NCBI RefSeq assembly: GCF_013403925.1
Contig: NZ_JABFDJ010000001.1
Location: 248,001 to 312,000 of the forward strand
Length of the DNA stretch: 64,000 bases
Direction: 5' to 3'
Source: Winogradskyella wichelsiae
GTDB lineage: Bacteria; Bacteroidota; Bacteroidia; Flavobacteriales; Flavobacteriaceae
Shown: piece by piece, positions 36,130-45,263 of the stretch
Layout of the letters: every line of letters starts with the position of its first letter
How positions within the stretch are numbered: the stretch's first letter is position 1
Translations under genes and position numbers: made by a program
Notes under the pieces: model-generated
Told to the model about the DNA's origin: nothing
Database searches by the model: none
What the model saw: only the letters and a program-made list of their open reading frames with translations

Positions 36130-37818
36130 ATGAATAAATACTACGTTTCTATTTTATTGATTTTTCCACTCCTTAGTTTTTCTCAAACGACTTTTACTTC
36201 TACAATAACACCAGATTTATCAGCTTACGGTGAAGTAGCAAATCATCCTGGAGAAGGAGAATATGAAATCTTTTTAAGTACAGATGGTATCTTAGACAAA
36301 CCTATAATTGTTGTGGATGGTTTTGACACTGGTGACCTTAGAGATATTAATGGTATTTATAGTTTATTAGATTTTGCCGGCACATCGGGCACCGATAACT
36401 TAGCGGATCAATTGCGTGCGCAGGGCTTTGATGTTATTATTCTTAATTTCCCTGTTTATACAAGAAATGCAGATGGTGCTACTATTGATGGAGGCACAGA
36501 CTTCATAGAAAGAAACGCGCTGCTTTTAGTAGAGTTAATTAATAGCATTAATACAGATAAAGCTTCAAACAGCCCTGAACAAAATGTAATTATTGGTCCA
36601 AGTATGGGTGGGCTAATAGCACGTTATGCCTTAAATTATATGGAAGCTAATGTAATTGATGCAGATACCAGACTTTATATTTCTTTTGATGCACCTCACT
36701 TAGGCGCTAATTTTCCTATTGGTTTACAACATCAATTAAATTATTTAGCAAACAACCCACTGAGTCCTGTAACAGAATTACAGCCGGTTATTGAAGGCTT
36801 ATTACAATCGCCTGCAGGAAGACAGTTGTTAATTGATCATTTAGAATCACATTTAACTGGTGACGACTTATTTACTTTTGATGCTAACGCTACTCTGCCA
36901 GTTCCACACCCATATAGAATAATTTTTAACGCAGACATAAATAATCTTACACCAAATGGTTTTCCTGAAAACGTCCGTAATGTCGCCATCGCAAACGGAA
37001 GTGGTAATGGAAGTTTTTACTTAGCTGCAGATGGAATTACACCTGTAACTAATGGATTTACCATTGTAGATGTTTCACTTCCTGTAGATTCACCTTTAGG
37101 AGGAACTATAGATGTTGACATCGATATAAATATGACGCCAGCCGCTGGTGCACCACAACAAGTAAGTCGGTTTTTCGCACCGCTTTTTCCTCCATTCGTG
37201 CCAGATATATTAAACGCTGCGAGTTCGGGAACTGTACACTTTGACGGTGTAGATGCCGCACCAGGAGGATTATTTGACTTATCGACTTTAACAGCGTCTT
37301 TTGGAACAACAGGTGGTATTGGTGATGCTTTTTTTGCCGCTTTACAAATTGATAAATTCAGCTATATACCTACAGTAAGTGCCCTTGCACTAGACATTAC
37401 TGATGCAGCTACAGGAAATGAAATTAATTGGCATTATAGCGATGATTTTACCAACGCCACTCCTTTCGTTAATAGCTTTGTCCCTGAGGATAATGAACCT
37501 CATGTTTTGCTTACTGAAGCTAATGTTGCTTTTGCTTTGGTTGAGATATTAAATACTCCTTTACACGTTTTAGATTCAGAATTATACACTTTTAAATTAG
37601 AAAAGAACCCTGTTCAAAACCAATTAATATTGCGTTCTAATTTAAATAGTGCTGCTACTATTACAATTAATGATTTAACAGGGAAAACGGTTTTTAATTC
37701 TACTAAAGAATTAACAGAGCGAACAATTATAAATATAGCTTTAAATACTGGCTTTTATATCTTAAATGTCGCTAGTGATTACAATACATTTACGACCCGA
37801 TTTATAGTCAATAGATAA
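36130..37818 (+). CDS. Secreted alpha/beta-hydrolase (lipase-like) with T9SS type A sorting domain
   Basis: The 562-residue precursor has a signal peptide (1-19, ending LLSFSQ). An alpha/beta-hydrolase domain follows, with the nucleophile elbow GPSMGGLIARYAL (Ser158) and upstream PIIVVDGFDTGD and LRAQGFDVIILNFP strands, as in PGAP1/lipase-type enzymes. The last 75 residues (FKLEKNPVQNQLILRS...FTTRFIVNR) are a type A T9SS C-terminal sorting domain, so the enzyme is exported through Sec and T9SS. It probably cleaves lipids or other esters outside the cell; the acid and His of the triad were not assigned with confidence. It is a single gene ending at a shared terminator. Confidence 0.87.
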   Translation: MNKYYVSILLIFPLLSFSQTTFTSTITPDLSAYGEVANHPGEGEYEIFLSTDGILDKPIIVVDGFDTGDLRDINGIYSLLDFAGTSGTDNLADQLRAQGFDVIILNFPVYTRNADGATIDGGTDFIERNALLLVELINSINTDKASNSPEQNVIIGPSMGGLIARYALNYMEANVIDADTRLYISFDAPHLGANFPIGLQHQLNYLANNPLSPVTELQPVIEGLLQSPAGRQLLIDHLESHLTGDDLFTFDANATLPVPHPYRIIFNADINNLTPNGFPENVRNVAIANGSGNGSFYLAADGITPVTNGFTIVDVSLPVDSPLGGTIDVDIDINMTPAAGAPQQVSRFFAPLFPPFVPDILNAASSGTVHFDGVDAAPGGLFDLSTLTASFGTTGGIGDAFFAALQIDKFSYIPTVSALALDITDAATGNEINWHYSDDFTNATPFVNSFVPEDNEPHVLLTEANVAFALVEILNTPLHVLDSELYTFKLEKNPVQNQLILRSNLNSAATITINDLTGKTVFNSTKELTERTIINIALNTGFYILNVASDYNTFTTRFIVNR

Positions 37819-37833
37819 GACAAAGTTGATAAT

Positions 37834-37869
37834 AAAAAAACCGCTTGAGGAAGCTCAAACGGTTTTTTT
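37834..37869. terminator. Bidirectional terminator between lipase-like and YwqK-repeat genes
   Basis: AAAAAAACCGCTTGAG / CTCAAACGGTTTTTTT, one mismatch, 4-nt loop, A-run and T-run on either side. Confidence 0.88.
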
Positions 37870-37884
37870 ATTTTATACACTCCT

Positions 37885-40452
37885 TTAGTACAGAGATTCA
37901 GGGCGCAAATTATTAATATAAATATTTAACCTGTCAATATATTTCAGACCATAGCCTTCATCTATATTTTCTTCTACATAAAAAAGCGTTTCATCTTTAT
38001 GTCCTACTAAAGTCAATTGCACCATATCATTTTTTCGCTTTAATATAATATAAGCTACACGATTATCATATAAACTATAGGCTGACAAATAAACAGTACC
38101 AGATTCTAGTTTATAATTTTTAATAATACCACGATGTTGTTCCTTTCCTTTTTTATCATAACGAATAACTTCTCCATCAACATAATTTTTACTTAGAGCA
38201 TATTGTAACCGCTTAAGATCAGAATCTTTATAATAAGCTATTGTTTGCGCAATCGCTCCGTCTTTAAATGTTGAAATATTTTTACCTTCCTCGGTATAAG
38301 AAATACGCTTAACTAAAAGTCCGTTTTTATAAATCTCTTGACTAGGCGCACTACTATAACTTGAAGAAAGTACTTTAGTGCCTTCAAAAGGTTCTCCGTT
38401 TTTGTATATAATACGAGACGTCTCCTTTCCATTTTCATCATAATTAATTGACTTTCCTTCTAAAATATCATTCTCATAATTTTTCGTAAATTGTAGTTGA
38501 CCTAAACGATTAAAAGCGCTAAAAGTTCCTTCTTTTTTATCATTTACATATTGCCCTTCTTCTAATATAATGTCGTGATTATAATTAAATTTTTTATAAA
38601 ACCCATTGCGCTTTCCTTCATTGATCTCATACTTAATTCTTGATACGGCATCATACATTGTGCCTTTCCATGGCAATTTATTTTTAAAATTAACCCTAGC
38701 GATAACTTCACCATATTTATCATAAGACATAGCACAACATGAAATATCCGTTTCTTCAATTAACACAGGATTTATAGCACCATAACTTGTATTTAAACCA
38801 TAATCATAACGTTTAGAAGTTTGCAAAACTCCGTTATTTTCTTTTTTAAATAACCGAACCTCGTTTGAGGTATTAAAAAACTCATATAGTGCTCCGTCTT
38901 TTTTAAGATAATCATAAGTCCCGATAAGTTCTCCCTTATCATTATAAAACTTACCTAACTTTTTTTCGTAATCCTCAAATATTATATCACTTTGCTTAGA
39001 TCCATTACTATAATAAAAAACTTCTCTGTATTTACTATAACTACCATCTTTATAATAAGAAGTATTCTTAAAATCCACTAAACTATCCTTAGCAATTGAT
39101 TTTGTAATAAAGTTGGTACGCGCTATCAGTTCTCTATTTTTATAAGTTTCTATACCATTAATATCAGAATTGTAGCCTATGTCGTATCGTTTCCCTTCTA
39201 TCGGTTTTGCATATTTATTTTTATACTCAACTTTTAAAGTCCCCATTACAACACCTTCCTTGTTATAATAAAGCTCTTCCTCCTTATTCTTTTTACTAAA
39301 TACAAGATTTGTATCGGGATAATATTTTAGCTCCTCTACAAGCTCCCCTTCTTTATAAGTTGATTTTCTACCTCCTTTAATTTCTACACCTGAAAATGGA
39401 TAATAGTTTTTATATGCCATTCTTGCAAGTTCCTTTCCCGTTTCATCAAAACTTACTTGAAGTATTTTAATATTGTCTTTATAGCTTGTAATTGATTTCA
39501 CCTTACCATCATCGTAACGCTGTTCCTCCCTTTCAAGTTGTCTATTATTATATATTCTAGTGGATAGAACTTGATTAAAATCTTCTTTTTCATAGCCATA
39601 AGAAAAAATAACTTCTGTACCTTTTATGGGTTTTAAATAATCGTCCTGAAGTTCATAAATGACACTTCCTAGTATCGTGCCGTCATCATTAAAAAAAGTT
39701 TTTTTGTATTCAGAACCGATCTGAAACAATGTTCTCAGTTGACCATTAGGGTAATAATCGGTGCTCCCTAATAGTCTGTCATAAGGGTAATAGCTAATCT
39801 GTTTAACACGCATCGGTTCAAAATAATAAAAAACCTCAGCGCCCTTAAGAGACCCATTATTTAAAGTTTTAATTGTACCTATTTTACTCCCTTTTTCATC
39901 GTAATACTTAGATAGATAGCGACCAGATTTTACGGTACTATAGTTTTCATAACGAATACCTGATATGTCATCGTCATAAACAACCTCTTTGATGGTATCA
40001 TTTTTTATTTCCGTATATATAGCACTAGAAAATCGAGTAATATTCTGAATACCAGACTTAATATAACCATTTTTATAAATAGCTATTAATTTTTTATCAC
40101 CTAAAAAAGTAGTAAACGCTCCATCTAATCGGTTGTTCTTATACTGACCTTGTTGATACAATTTGCCATCTTCGGTATACCAACTCACTTTTTCTACCCA
40201 GTAATCTTTATTTTCATATTGAGACAATCCACTCATTTGTTTTTGACCTGAGATATAATAATCTTCAACTCGAAACAAATCACCCTCCTTTTTTATTGGC
40301 GGTCTAAAAAAAGCGGCACTATCTTTTATGGTTGTTCTCCAGGATATAGTGTAATAAATAGTATCCTGTTGTGCCTCTAAACTTAGAGGTATAAAAAAGC
40401 CACTTATAATAAAAAGGATAATACCCGTTTTTAGATGATCTAATAAATTCAT
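37885..40452 (-). CDS. Large exported YwqK/MORN-like repeat protein
   Basis: The 855-residue protein has a signal peptide or N-terminal anchor (about 8-28, ending LEAQ). Nearly all of the rest is a chain of short beta-hairpin repeats of the YwqK/MORN-variant kind, with phrases such as YYPNGQLRTLF, YENDILEGKSINYDENGKE, IYKNGEPFEGTK and FNRLGQLQF at 20-30 residue spacing. A family label mentions antitoxins, but size and export do not fit an antitoxin. MORN-like repeats usually give extended binding surfaces, so a structural or binding role outside the cytoplasm is possible. Function unknown. It is a single gene. Confidence 0.8.
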   Translation of the reverse strand: MNLLDHLKTGIILFIISGFFIPLSLEAQQDTIYYTISWRTTIKDSAAFFRPPIKKEGDLFRVEDYYISGQKQMSGLSQYENKDYWVEKVSWYTEDGKLYQQGQYKNNRLDGAFTTFLGDKKLIAIYKNGYIKSGIQNITRFSSAIYTEIKNDTIKEVVYDDDISGIRYENYSTVKSGRYLSKYYDEKGSKIGTIKTLNNGSLKGAEVFYYFEPMRVKQISYYPYDRLLGSTDYYPNGQLRTLFQIGSEYKKTFFNDDGTILGSVIYELQDDYLKPIKGTEVIFSYGYEKEDFNQVLSTRIYNNRQLEREEQRYDDGKVKSITSYKDNIKILQVSFDETGKELARMAYKNYYPFSGVEIKGGRKSTYKEGELVEELKYYPDTNLVFSKKNKEEELYYNKEGVVMGTLKVEYKNKYAKPIEGKRYDIGYNSDINGIETYKNRELIARTNFITKSIAKDSLVDFKNTSYYKDGSYSKYREVFYYSNGSKQSDIIFEDYEKKLGKFYNDKGELIGTYDYLKKDGALYEFFNTSNEVRLFKKENNGVLQTSKRYDYGLNTSYGAINPVLIEETDISCCAMSYDKYGEVIARVNFKNKLPWKGTMYDAVSRIKYEINEGKRNGFYKKFNYNHDIILEEGQYVNDKKEGTFSAFNRLGQLQFTKNYENDILEGKSINYDENGKETSRIIYKNGEPFEGTKVLSSSYSSAPSQEIYKNGLLVKRISYTEEGKNISTFKDGAIAQTIAYYKDSDLKRLQYALSKNYVDGEVIRYDKKGKEQHRGIIKNYKLESGTVYLSAYSLYDNRVAYIILKRKNDMVQLTLVGHKDETLFYVEENIDEGYGLKYIDRLNIYINNLRPESLY

Positions 40453-40625
40453 TATTGAAGAATTTTAAATTGAGCTAATAATTTTTAATTTCTGACAACA
40501 CAGTTTACAGTCATAATTTTTACAGCATAAATAGCTGAATAATAAGCACACACTGTTAGCCTAAATTCAGAGATTTCATTGATGGAATAAAATAATACGA
40601 TATAAAAATGACGTTAAACGGTTAA

Positions 40626-41255
40626 TTAGGCTTTGAATTTTAAGGGCAGATGAATCACTTTTTTAGTTTCGAAAAATGATTCTTCAAAATAATCTGAAAG
40701 TAAAAAAGCCTTTACCGTTTTGTATTGTTTAAGCTCTTCTGTTAAGTCTCCTCCTTTTAAATAAAGAATCCCATTTTTTAATTCATTTTTCTGAGTTCTA
40801 GAAACCTTACCTTTTACCCAAGTTGTAAATTCTGGCATGGTAGTAACGGCTCTACTAACTATAAAATCAAAAGTTTCATCGATAGCCTCTACTCTACTAT
40901 GGGTTGTTCTTATGTTGGTTAGCTCTAACGCTTCTGCAACAGCATTAATTACCTTAAGTTTTTTATTAATACTATCGACCAAATGAAATTGACACTCAGG
41001 AAATAAAATAGCTAAAGGCACACCTGGAAATCCACCTCCAGTTCCAACATCTAAGATCGATGTACCTGGAACGAAATCAATAACTTTTGCAATTCCTAAA
41101 GAATGTAAAACGTGTCTTAAATATAGTTCGTCAATGTCTTTTCTAGAAATAACATTAATTTTACTGTTCCAATCTTTATACAAAGCCTCTAAAGCTTCAA
41201 ATTGTTGAATCTGAATTTCGGTTAAATTCGGGAAATATTTAAGGATAAGTTCCAT
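40626..41255 (-). CDS. rsmG: 16S rRNA (guanine(527)-N7)-methyltransferase
   Basis: The 209-residue protein has the GidB/RsmG signature SILDVGTGGGFPGVPLAI with the SAM-binding GTGGGFPG at residues 71-78, and NVISRKDIDELYLRHVLHSL before it. DFIVSRAVTTMPEF is the motif near the active site. It methylates N7 of G527 in 16S rRNA using SAM. A -7 box lies 14 bp upstream of the ATG, so the leader should be short. It is a single gene on the minus strand. Confidence 0.96.
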   Translation of the reverse strand: MELILKYFPNLTEIQIQQFEALEALYKDWNSKINVISRKDIDELYLRHVLHSLGIAKVIDFVPGTSILDVGTGGGFPGVPLAILFPECQFHLVDSINKKLKVINAVAEALELTNIRTTHSRVEAIDETFDFIVSRAVTTMPEFTTWVKGKVSRTQKNELKNGILYLKGGDLTEELKQYKTVKAFLLSDYFEESFFETKKVIHLPLKFKA

Positions 41256-41269
41256 AGCTGTTCTTTCTG

Positions 41270-41277
41270 CAAAAGTA
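41270..41277 (-). promoter_or_regulatory. -7 box of rsmG
   Basis: TACTTTTG on the minus strand, an exact consensus match, 14 bp from the rsmG ATG. Confidence 0.5.
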
Positions 41278-41507
41278 CTTATTTTAAAGTTTTGATTATT
41301 ATACTATTCGTATTTATCTAAATGATATTCACTTAAATCTTATATCGTTCACTTTTTTTTAAATCACAAAAATGTCAGGATCAATTCAGCTGTTGCATTT
41401 TGAAACCACTTAAAATGAGACTCTTGAAGTCTATTATCTAATCCAAACCATCCTATTTCTATTATAATTTTAAGTTAATCCATAACAATTTCTTTTTATT
41501 TAATGAC

Positions 41508-41515
41508 TATCTTTG
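41508..41515 (+). promoter_or_regulatory. -7 box of the desaturase gene
   Basis: TATCTTTG, exact consensus, about 53 bp before the ATG; no clear TTG upstream. Confidence 0.55.
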
Positions 41516-41568
41516 CTTTTGTATAATGTATTATAATCCCTTACGTTATCATATAAAATATAGAATAC

Positions 41569-42669
41569 ATGAAACAGCAAACACTAACATTCTCTAGAAC
41601 AGACTCTGCTAAGTTCTTTAGAACCCTCAATAAACGAGTCAATAATTATTTTAAAGAAAACGATATTAAACGAACAGGTAATTGGCAACTTTGGGTAAAA
41701 ACCATTGTAATGTTTACCTTGTTTCTAACTCCTTATTTCTTATTATTAACCTTAAATATTCCTACTTGGGCACAGTTATTATTGACCCTTGTTATGGGAA
41801 TCGGTATGGCTGGCGTTGGAATGAACGTCATGCATGATGGTAATCATGGTGCCTTTTCTAATAAAGAATGGGTAAACAGAATTATGGGAAGCAGTATTTA
41901 CATTTTAGCAGGAAACGTTTACAACTGGAAAGTACAACACAACGTTTTACACCATACATACACTAACATTCATGGGCATGATGAAGATTTAGAAGCTGGA
42001 AGAATTTTACGTTTCTCTGAACATACAGAATGGAGAAAACATCATAAGTTTCAACATTATTATTCTATTTTGCTTTATGGCCTATTGACTATAAACTGGG
42101 CAATTACAACAGACTTTCAACAGATGAAACGCTACATGAAACGTAAATTATCTTATGGGAAATTCCCAAGTCCTGTGGCTAACTGGAGTAAGCTAGTGAT
42201 TTCTAAATTGATTTATATTTCAATGTGGATTGTAATACCACTTGTACTTACCGACATCGCTTGGTATAAAGTCTTAATCGGATTTTTAATTATGCACTAT
42301 GTGGCTGGCTTAATCTTAAGTGTCGTTTTTCAATTAGCCCATGTTATGGACGAAGCTGAAATGCCTTTACCAGAAAAAGATGGTACAATGAAAAACACTT
42401 GGGCAATTCACCAATTAAATACGACGGTAAACTTTGGTGCTAAAAGCAAAATTATCAATTGGTATACAGGGGGATTAAATCACCAAGTGGAGCATCATAT
42501 ATTTCCAAACATTAGCCATATCCATTATGGTAAAATTGCCGAAATTGTAAAATCTACAGCTAAAGAATTCAATTTACCTTATAAAGAATACGAAACCACA
42601 AGAAAAGCAATAGCTGCGCATTTCAAATTTTTAAAAGAAATGGGAACGCGCCCTGCAATACAAGCCTAA
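41569..42669 (+). CDS. Membrane fatty acid (acyl-CoA/acyl-lipid) desaturase
   Basis: The 366-residue integral membrane protein has the three histidine boxes of front-end/acyl-lipid type desaturases: HDGNHG (89-94), HNVLHH (124-129) and HQVEHH (305-310), which hold a diiron centre. Four hydrophobic helices flank the boxes (about 45-60, 68-85, 205-225, 235-255). The Q-x-x-H-H third box is typical of linoleoyl-CoA-type and other front-end enzymes. No fused cytochrome b5 domain is present. It should add a double bond to membrane fatty acids, which often matters in cold marine species. The aminotransferase gene starts 18 bp downstream on the same strand. Regiospecificity cannot be read from sequence. 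Confidence 0.9.
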   Translation: MKQQTLTFSRTDSAKFFRTLNKRVNNYFKENDIKRTGNWQLWVKTIVMFTLFLTPYFLLLTLNIPTWAQLLLTLVMGIGMAGVGMNVMHDGNHGAFSNKEWVNRIMGSSIYILAGNVYNWKVQHNVLHHTYTNIHGHDEDLEAGRILRFSEHTEWRKHHKFQHYYSILLYGLLTINWAITTDFQQMKRYMKRKLSYGKFPSPVANWSKLVISKLIYISMWIVIPLVLTDIAWYKVLIGFLIMHYVAGLILSVVFQLAHVMDEAEMPLPEKDGTMKNTWAIHQLNTTVNFGAKSKIINWYTGGLNHQVEHHIFPNISHIHYGKIAEIVKSTAKEFNLPYKEYETTRKAIAAHFKFLKEMGTRPAIQA

Positions 42670-42687
42670 TCTTATATTTTAAAGCAT

Positions 42688-43875
42688 ATGAACGACCAAC
42701 TTTCGGATAGAATTAATAATTTAGCAACATCAGCTACATTAGCCATGGCGGCAAAAGCCAGAGAACTTCGCGCAGAAGGAAAAGATATTATTGGATTAAG
42801 TTTGGGGGAACCCGATTTTAATACTCCAGATTTTATTAAAGATGCTGCAATTGAAGCAATCAACCAAAACTACAACAGTTATACTCCTGTAGATGGTTAT
42901 GTAGAATTGAAAGAAGCGATCATAAAAAAGTTTAAACGCGATAATAACCTTAACTACACTTTACCACAAGTTGTAGTATCTACTGGTGCAAAGCAATCTT
43001 TAGCAAATATTGCTTCTGTAATGCTTAATGCTGGGGACGAAGTTATTTTACCTTGCCCATATTGGGTAAGTTACAGCGATATTGTAAAGTTGAGTGATGG
43101 AGTTCCTGTAGAGGTAACAACTTCAATAGAAAATGACTTTAAAATGACAGCCGCACAATTAGAAGCTGCCATTACTCCTAAGACTAAAATGATATGGTAC
43201 AGTTCTCCTTGTAACCCAAGTGGCTCTGTTTATAGTAAAGAAGAATTAAGAGCTTTAGCAGACGTACTAAAAAAGTATCCTAATATATACGTTGTTTCAG
43301 ATGAAATATACGAACATATTAATTTTAAAGGAGGGCATTTTAGTATGGCTGAATTTGAAGATATGTACGACCGTACCATTACCGTAAACGGTGTGTCTAA
43401 AGCTTTTGCTATGACAGGTTGGAGAATTGGTTATATTGGAGCGCCAGACTGGATCGCTAGAGCCTGTAATAAAATGCAAGGTCAAATTACGAGTGGTGCA
43501 AATTGTATTGCACAACGTGCTGTAATTAAAGCGTTAGAAGCAGAGCCATCTAGCATTAAATATATGGTCGATGAGTTTAAAGAAAGACGTAAATTGATCT
43601 TAAACTTATTGAGCGAAATAGACGGTTTTAAAACCAACGAACCTGAAGGTGCTTTTTATGTTTTTCCTAATGTAGCTTCTTATTTTGGTAAAACCATAAA
43701 AGGTAAAACGATAAATAACGCCACTGATTTCTCTCTATTTTTACTAGAAGAAGCTTTAGTCGCAACCGTTACTGGTGAGGCTTTTGGTAATAAAGATTGT
43801 ATAAGAATTTCTTATGCAGCATCTCAAGATGAGATCAAAGAAGCTATAAAACGTATTAAAACAGCGCTAAGCTAA
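42688..43875 (+). CDS. Pyridoxal-phosphate aminotransferase, aspartate aminotransferase type (class I)
   Basis: The 395-residue protein is a fold-type I aminotransferase of the Iγ (AspC/AspB) group. The PLP Schiff-base lysine is Lys238 in GVSKAFAMTGWRIGY; SSPCNPSGSVYSKEE and VSDEIYEHINF hold the PLP-ring Asn, Asp and Tyr; CIRISYAAS contains the substrate-carboxylate Arg. Aspartate:2-oxoglutarate transamination is the likely activity, but prephenate or other substrates are used by relatives. A terminator follows. It lies 18 bp downstream of the desaturase gene, so the two may share a transcript. Confidence 0.92.
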   Translation: MNDQLSDRINNLATSATLAMAAKARELRAEGKDIIGLSLGEPDFNTPDFIKDAAIEAINQNYNSYTPVDGYVELKEAIIKKFKRDNNLNYTLPQVVVSTGAKQSLANIASVMLNAGDEVILPCPYWVSYSDIVKLSDGVPVEVTTSIENDFKMTAAQLEAAITPKTKMIWYSSPCNPSGSVYSKEELRALADVLKKYPNIYVVSDEIYEHINFKGGHFSMAEFEDMYDRTITVNGVSKAFAMTGWRIGYIGAPDWIARACNKMQGQITSGANCIAQRAVIKALEAEPSSIKYMVDEFKERRKLILNLLSEIDGFKTNEPEGAFYVFPNVASYFGKTIKGKTINNATDFSLFLLEEALVATVTGEAFGNKDCIRISYAASQDEIKEAIKRIKTALS

Positions 43876-43893
43876 ATACCTTTTTTATATGAT

Positions 43894-43935
43894 ATAAAAA
43901 AAGCTGTAACATTGAATGTTACAGCTTTTTTTTTG
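43894..43935 (+). terminator. Terminator of the aminotransferase gene
   Basis: AAAAAGCTGTAACATT / AATGTTACAGCTTTTT stem, 1-3-nt loop and a T-run. Confidence 0.88.
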
Positions 43936-43993
43936 TGAATAGCGCTCGTCTACAAATCTAAAACAGATGAATAAAGACGAAGCTACTTATTGT

Positions 43994-44251
43994 TTAAAAT
44001 AAAATTAAAATAGCAACACTCCCAAACACGGCCAATTTTAAAACCATAGAAGCCCTAAGGCTTTCTTTACTTATTTTTAAAGTTTTTGCACGTTGCCTTA
44101 CTGCGAATATTGACTTTCTACGCGCTTTTTTAAAGCTATATTTTACAACACGTTTATAATTTGAATTTAATAAACCTCGTTTTGTAAAATGAGTCTTTTT
44201 CTTCCTCTCATTTATGCTGCCAAGGTCTTGTTCTACGTCTACGTTCATCAT
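43994..44251 (-). CDS. Small basic tail-anchored membrane protein
   Basis: The 85-residue protein has a very basic, Lys/Arg-rich soluble part (residues about 15-65, with RKKKTHF and KKARRKSIFAVRQRAK) and one C-terminal hydrophobic helix (about 69-85). A second ATG at residue 2 is possible. I do not recognise the family. The plan (basic N-terminal part, C-terminal helix) resembles the next minus-strand gene at 44415, but sequence similarity is slight. Function unknown. Confidence 0.55.
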   Translation of the reverse strand: MMNVDVEQDLGSINERKKKTHFTKRGLLNSNYKRVVKYSFKKARRKSIFAVRQRAKTLKISKESLRASMVLKLAVFGSVAILILF

Positions 44252-44414
44252 CGAGGGATTTAATTATTCGTCTTAATATACGAATTAAAATGACAAATCA
44301 TAAATTAAATAACATAAAACTAAATATTTAACACAAAATCAATTAAAATAATACGAATCAGATGAAATTAAAAAATGATAAAGAACCAAATTTTGCTTAA
44401 TGTTATCCCCTATA

Positions 44415-44699
44415 TTAGAACCATAATGATGATTTTAAAACACTAGAATAACGTATCAACAAGAAGAGTATTGTAAAAAATATCACTAGGGTTAAAATAA
44501 GGACTTTAAGCATTCTAACCTTACGCTCCTTGCGCAACCGCTTTCCTATGGCTTTTAATTGTTTGGTCGTAGCACTAGGGAAATCATATTCGGTGGTTAC
44601 ATGCGGATCATAACCCCCAAGCCTATTCTTAAATTTAGCGCGTTGCGGAAGTAGTCTTCGATTATTTTTTATTACCGTATTCATAGCACTTCCAGACAT
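44415..44699 (-). CDS. Small tail-anchored membrane protein
   Basis: The 94-residue protein has a basic soluble region with KNNRRLLPQRAKFKNRLGGYD and a conserved-looking YDFPSATTKQLKAIGKRLRKERK, followed by one C-terminal helix (about 65-84, VLILTLVIFFTILFLLIRY). The ATG at residue 6 is an alternative start. It looks like a small family seen in Flavobacteriia, with no known function. The cytosolic part is positively charged, consistent with a tail anchor. It is in the same direction as the gene at 43994, with 163 bp between. Confidence 0.6.
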   Translation of the reverse strand: MSGSAMNTVIKNNRRLLPQRAKFKNRLGGYDPHVTTEYDFPSATTKQLKAIGKRLRKERKVRMLKVLILTLVIFFTILFLLIRYSSVLKSSLWF

Positions 44700-45263
44700 A
44701 ACAAATAAGTTTTAAATTAAAAAAAAGATAAAGACTAGCCTTTATTTACATGAGTATAAAAGGACGTACAGCATAAAAGACCCCAATAAGAAAGCATCAG
44801 TTAAAGCTCCTAAAAGAGCTAGCAAAACAATGAAGGGGAATTCCTGTAAAACAAAATAATCAGCTTATAGAACCCACCTTACAATAAGATTGATCAAAAA
44901 CTCTGTGATTAAAATTTTAAAGACTAAAATAAATGCAATAGGATTAATCACACAAATAGGACGCAAGATGATTTAAAATGTTACAGGTTGAGAAGGAAAA
45001 CACAGAAATTGAAGACACTAAAAAAAAGGAGAAAAACCAGTAGAATTATAGACTAGCGAGGTCTAAAAACAATTCAGGTTATATTAAAAATTATTTTTGT
45101 TCTTTCATTATTATACGAGTAAAAAGAACCAAACCAATTTGTTTTAAAGAGTAAAATTAACGGATGCTATTTTAAGTCGTTTAAAAACAAGTAAAACAGA
45201 ACACCCTATTACAATGGTTGCCGTTAATAATTTGGGTTCATTGACAACCATAAAGCACACTAT
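44700..45263. other. Gene-free region with possible decayed minus-strand coding remnant
   Basis: The 564-bp stretch has no intact gene. On the minus strand a frame of 75 codons runs from 44966 to 44742, broken only by one TAA at 44865-44867. Its translation is strongly hydrophobic after the stop (GALTDAFLLGSFMLYVLL). This could be the remains of a small membrane protein, or only the effect of a T-rich strand. Confidence 0.35.

Larger units (their letters stand above)
41256..41568. other. Divergent promoter region between rsmG and the desaturase gene
   Basis: The 313-bp region carries -7 boxes for rsmG (41270-41277, minus) and the desaturase (41508-41515, plus). The middle shows no gene, repeat or convincing structure. 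Confidence 0.6.

Noticed and set aside
37885..40452. Toxin-antitoxin function suggested by the YwqK family label
   Set aside because: The protein is exported, 855 residues long and has no partner toxin next to it.
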